The position numbers and the translations under genes were made by a program. Below the pieces are notes generated by a model that was given only the letters and a program-made list of their open reading frames with translations, was not told the DNA's origin and made no database searches. A stretch of 29,005 nucleotides of DNA from a virus. The stretch spans positions 8,075 through 37,079 of the IMG/VR virus record IMGVR_UViG_3300030107_004698; one strand, 5' to 3'. This document shows, piece by piece, positions 28,428 through 29,005 of the stretch; positions within the stretch are counted from its first letter, which is position 1, and the number at the start of each line of letters is the position of its first letter.

Positions 28428-28555
28428 AACGTAAACAAACGTAACGTAAGTAAAATTGAACGTAAACAAAATCAACGTAACGTAATTCAACGTACTGAAA
28501 TTCAACGTAAACATATTCCAGGAGAATTGAACGTATACAAAATCAACGTATAGTC
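28428..28555 (+). repeat. Array of 15-bp AACGTA iterons
   Basis: AACGTA occurs ten times in 124 bases. Four head-to-tail 15-bp units with consensus A(A/T)T(C/G)AACGTAAACAA run from 28455 to 28514. After an 11-base gap two more follow (28526-28555); two degenerate units precede. It is not a CRISPR array (no spacers). It fits an initiator-binding iteron array or an operator array. Confidence 0.7.
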
Positions 28556-28582
28556 CTTACTTTATTATAGGTTTAATATTAG

Positions 28583-28611
28583 TTGTATGACAATTAAAAG
28601 TATGTTACTAT
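28583..28611 (+). promoter_or_regulatory. Rightward sigma-70-type promoter
   Basis: TTGTAT (28583-28588), 17-base spacer, TACTAT (28606-28611). Transcription would start near 28618, giving a leader of about 25 bases that includes AAGGAG before the ATG at 28642. It lies 28 bases after the last iteron. Confidence 0.55.
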
Positions 28612-28641
28612 CGTTTTTTTACCTAACCCTATAAGGAGAGA

Positions 28642-28857
28642 ATGATGGAGTATATGTTTGAAGAAGATATGAGTGTAATGAATAGATATTGGATTACTGC
28701 CGATTCAAAAGAAGAAGCTGAACGCAAGTTTGAAAATGGTGAACACGATAACCATGATTCTAAGTATGACCAAGTTTTAGATTTAAGAAAATATGTATTT
28801 AAAGGTACATCTTGGGTAGAACTACAGGAGAACAAATTAAAGGAGACAAATGAATAA
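28642..28857 (+). CDS. Small acidic early protein
   Basis: A 71-residue ORF starting at ATG 28642 (a second ATG follows at 28645), with AAGGAG upstream. It reads MSVMNRYWITADSKEEAERKFENGEHD and ends GTSWVELQENKLKETNE; the part ITADSKEEAERKFENGE resembles small proteins with a PepSY- or DpnD-like shape, where a short strand is followed by an A-x-x-K-F helix. It overlaps the next gene by 8 bases. Function unknown; first gene of the rightward unit. Confidence 0.65.
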   Translation: MMEYMFEEDMSVMNRYWITADSKEEAERKFENGEHDNHDSKYDQVLDLRKYVFKGTSWVELQENKLKETNE

Positions 28858-29005
28858 GGATAGATTTTACGAGTTATTAGACACTATGAAGATTTTACAT
28901 GACGCTAAAAGACACGACTATGGCAATGAAGACGTACTGGCAAATTTTAAACTATCCGAACTCGCTGGTATTCCAGCGTGGAAAGGTTGTGTAGTACGAA
29001 TGGGC
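28850..29005 (+). CDS. DUF1599 / nucleotide-modification-associated domain protein (3' truncated)
   Basis: The first 52 residues of a gene cut by the window end. ATG at 28850 after AAAGGAG. It begins MNKDRFYELLDTMKILHDAK, then RHDYGNEDVLANFKLSELAGIPAWKGCVVRMG. The block H-x-x-K-x-x-DYG-x-x-x-D-x-L-x-NF, followed by G-I-P-A-W-K-G-x-x-VRM, matches the DUF1599-type domain (Nmad1), found in phages with modified or salvaged nucleotides, and an all-alpha MazG-like fold is likely. A role in nucleotide metabolism is inferred from family association. Confidence 0.75.
   Translation, partial: MNKDRFYELLDTMKILHDAKRHDYGNEDVLANFKLSELAGIPAWKGCVVRMG

Noticed and set aside
28419-28553. Open frame running through the iteron array, with AGGAGAA then TTG and a 7-codon end
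   Set aside because: There is no good start codon. The frame is a by-product of a 15-bp repeat (a multiple of three), and the promoter lies downstream of it.
28234-28555. CRISPR array
   Set aside because: The repeats are 7 and 15 bp and in tandem, with no unique spacers of constant length and no cas genes.
13768-28631. ACCCTAT as an intergenic regulatory motif
   Set aside because: It looked confined to gene-free regions (25373, 25426, 28227, 28626), but it also occurs within genes near 13768, 17194 and 24637, so it is not specific.

Overview
The window is part of a tailed-phage genome, most likely a short-tailed (podovirus-type) phage of an AT-rich, probably marine, Gram-negative bacterium. 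The Gram-negative host is inferred from a nested inner/outer spanin pair. The podovirus assignment rests on a head and tail module without tape measure, tail sheath or tail tube genes, but with an adaptor, a beta-rich tail hub, large Ala/Gln-rich internal proteins and one tail fibre. The marine guess rests only on general resemblance to uncultured marine podoviruses. No integrase or repressor is visible, so lifestyle cannot be decided here.

Layout. Positions 1-2038 (+) hold the end of a replication/DNA-processing operon: a truncated protein with a winged helix, an unknown, a thermonuclease-fold nuclease, a Dam-type adenine methyltransferase, a PD-(D/E)XK nuclease and a small ORF, mostly coupled by overlapping start and stop codons. 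A hairpin separates it from the convergent structural unit. Positions 2073-24803 (-) are one long leftward late module, read from right to left: terminase small and large subunits, portal, four small genes, scaffold, major capsid protein, decoration-like protein, HhH/coiled-coil protein, adaptor, tail hub, GNAT acetyltransferase, three internal/ejection proteins, tail fibre with a 134-residue internal duplication, a fibre-assembly-like protein, five small genes of which four are membrane or secreted, a GH108 endolysin, a holin candidate, overlapping spanins and a calcineurin-like phosphoesterase.

Positions 24804-25360 hold a divergent control region and two small rightward genes. Positions 25361-26328 hold almost 1 kb without a credible complete gene. 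It contains several inverted repeats, a GC-rich open remnant with a run of eight C, A+T-rich repeats and a textbook bidirectional terminator. Positions 26329-28109 (-) are seven small leftward unknown genes, three of them very short. Positions 28110-28641 are a second control region: a leftward promoter, a 7-bp tandem repeat, a strand-asymmetric T-rich tract, an array of 15-bp AACGTA iterons and a rightward promoter. This looks like a replication origin/early control region. From 28642 rightward genes resume, ending in a truncated DUF1599-like protein.

The strongest non-gene signals are: (1) the 15-bp iteron array beside the T-rich tract; (2) a dyad with the Shine-Dalgarno sequence in its loop, in front of terS, the scaffold gene and the fibre gene; (3) the structured non-coding interval; and (4) matching motifs at the two ends of the scaffold protein.
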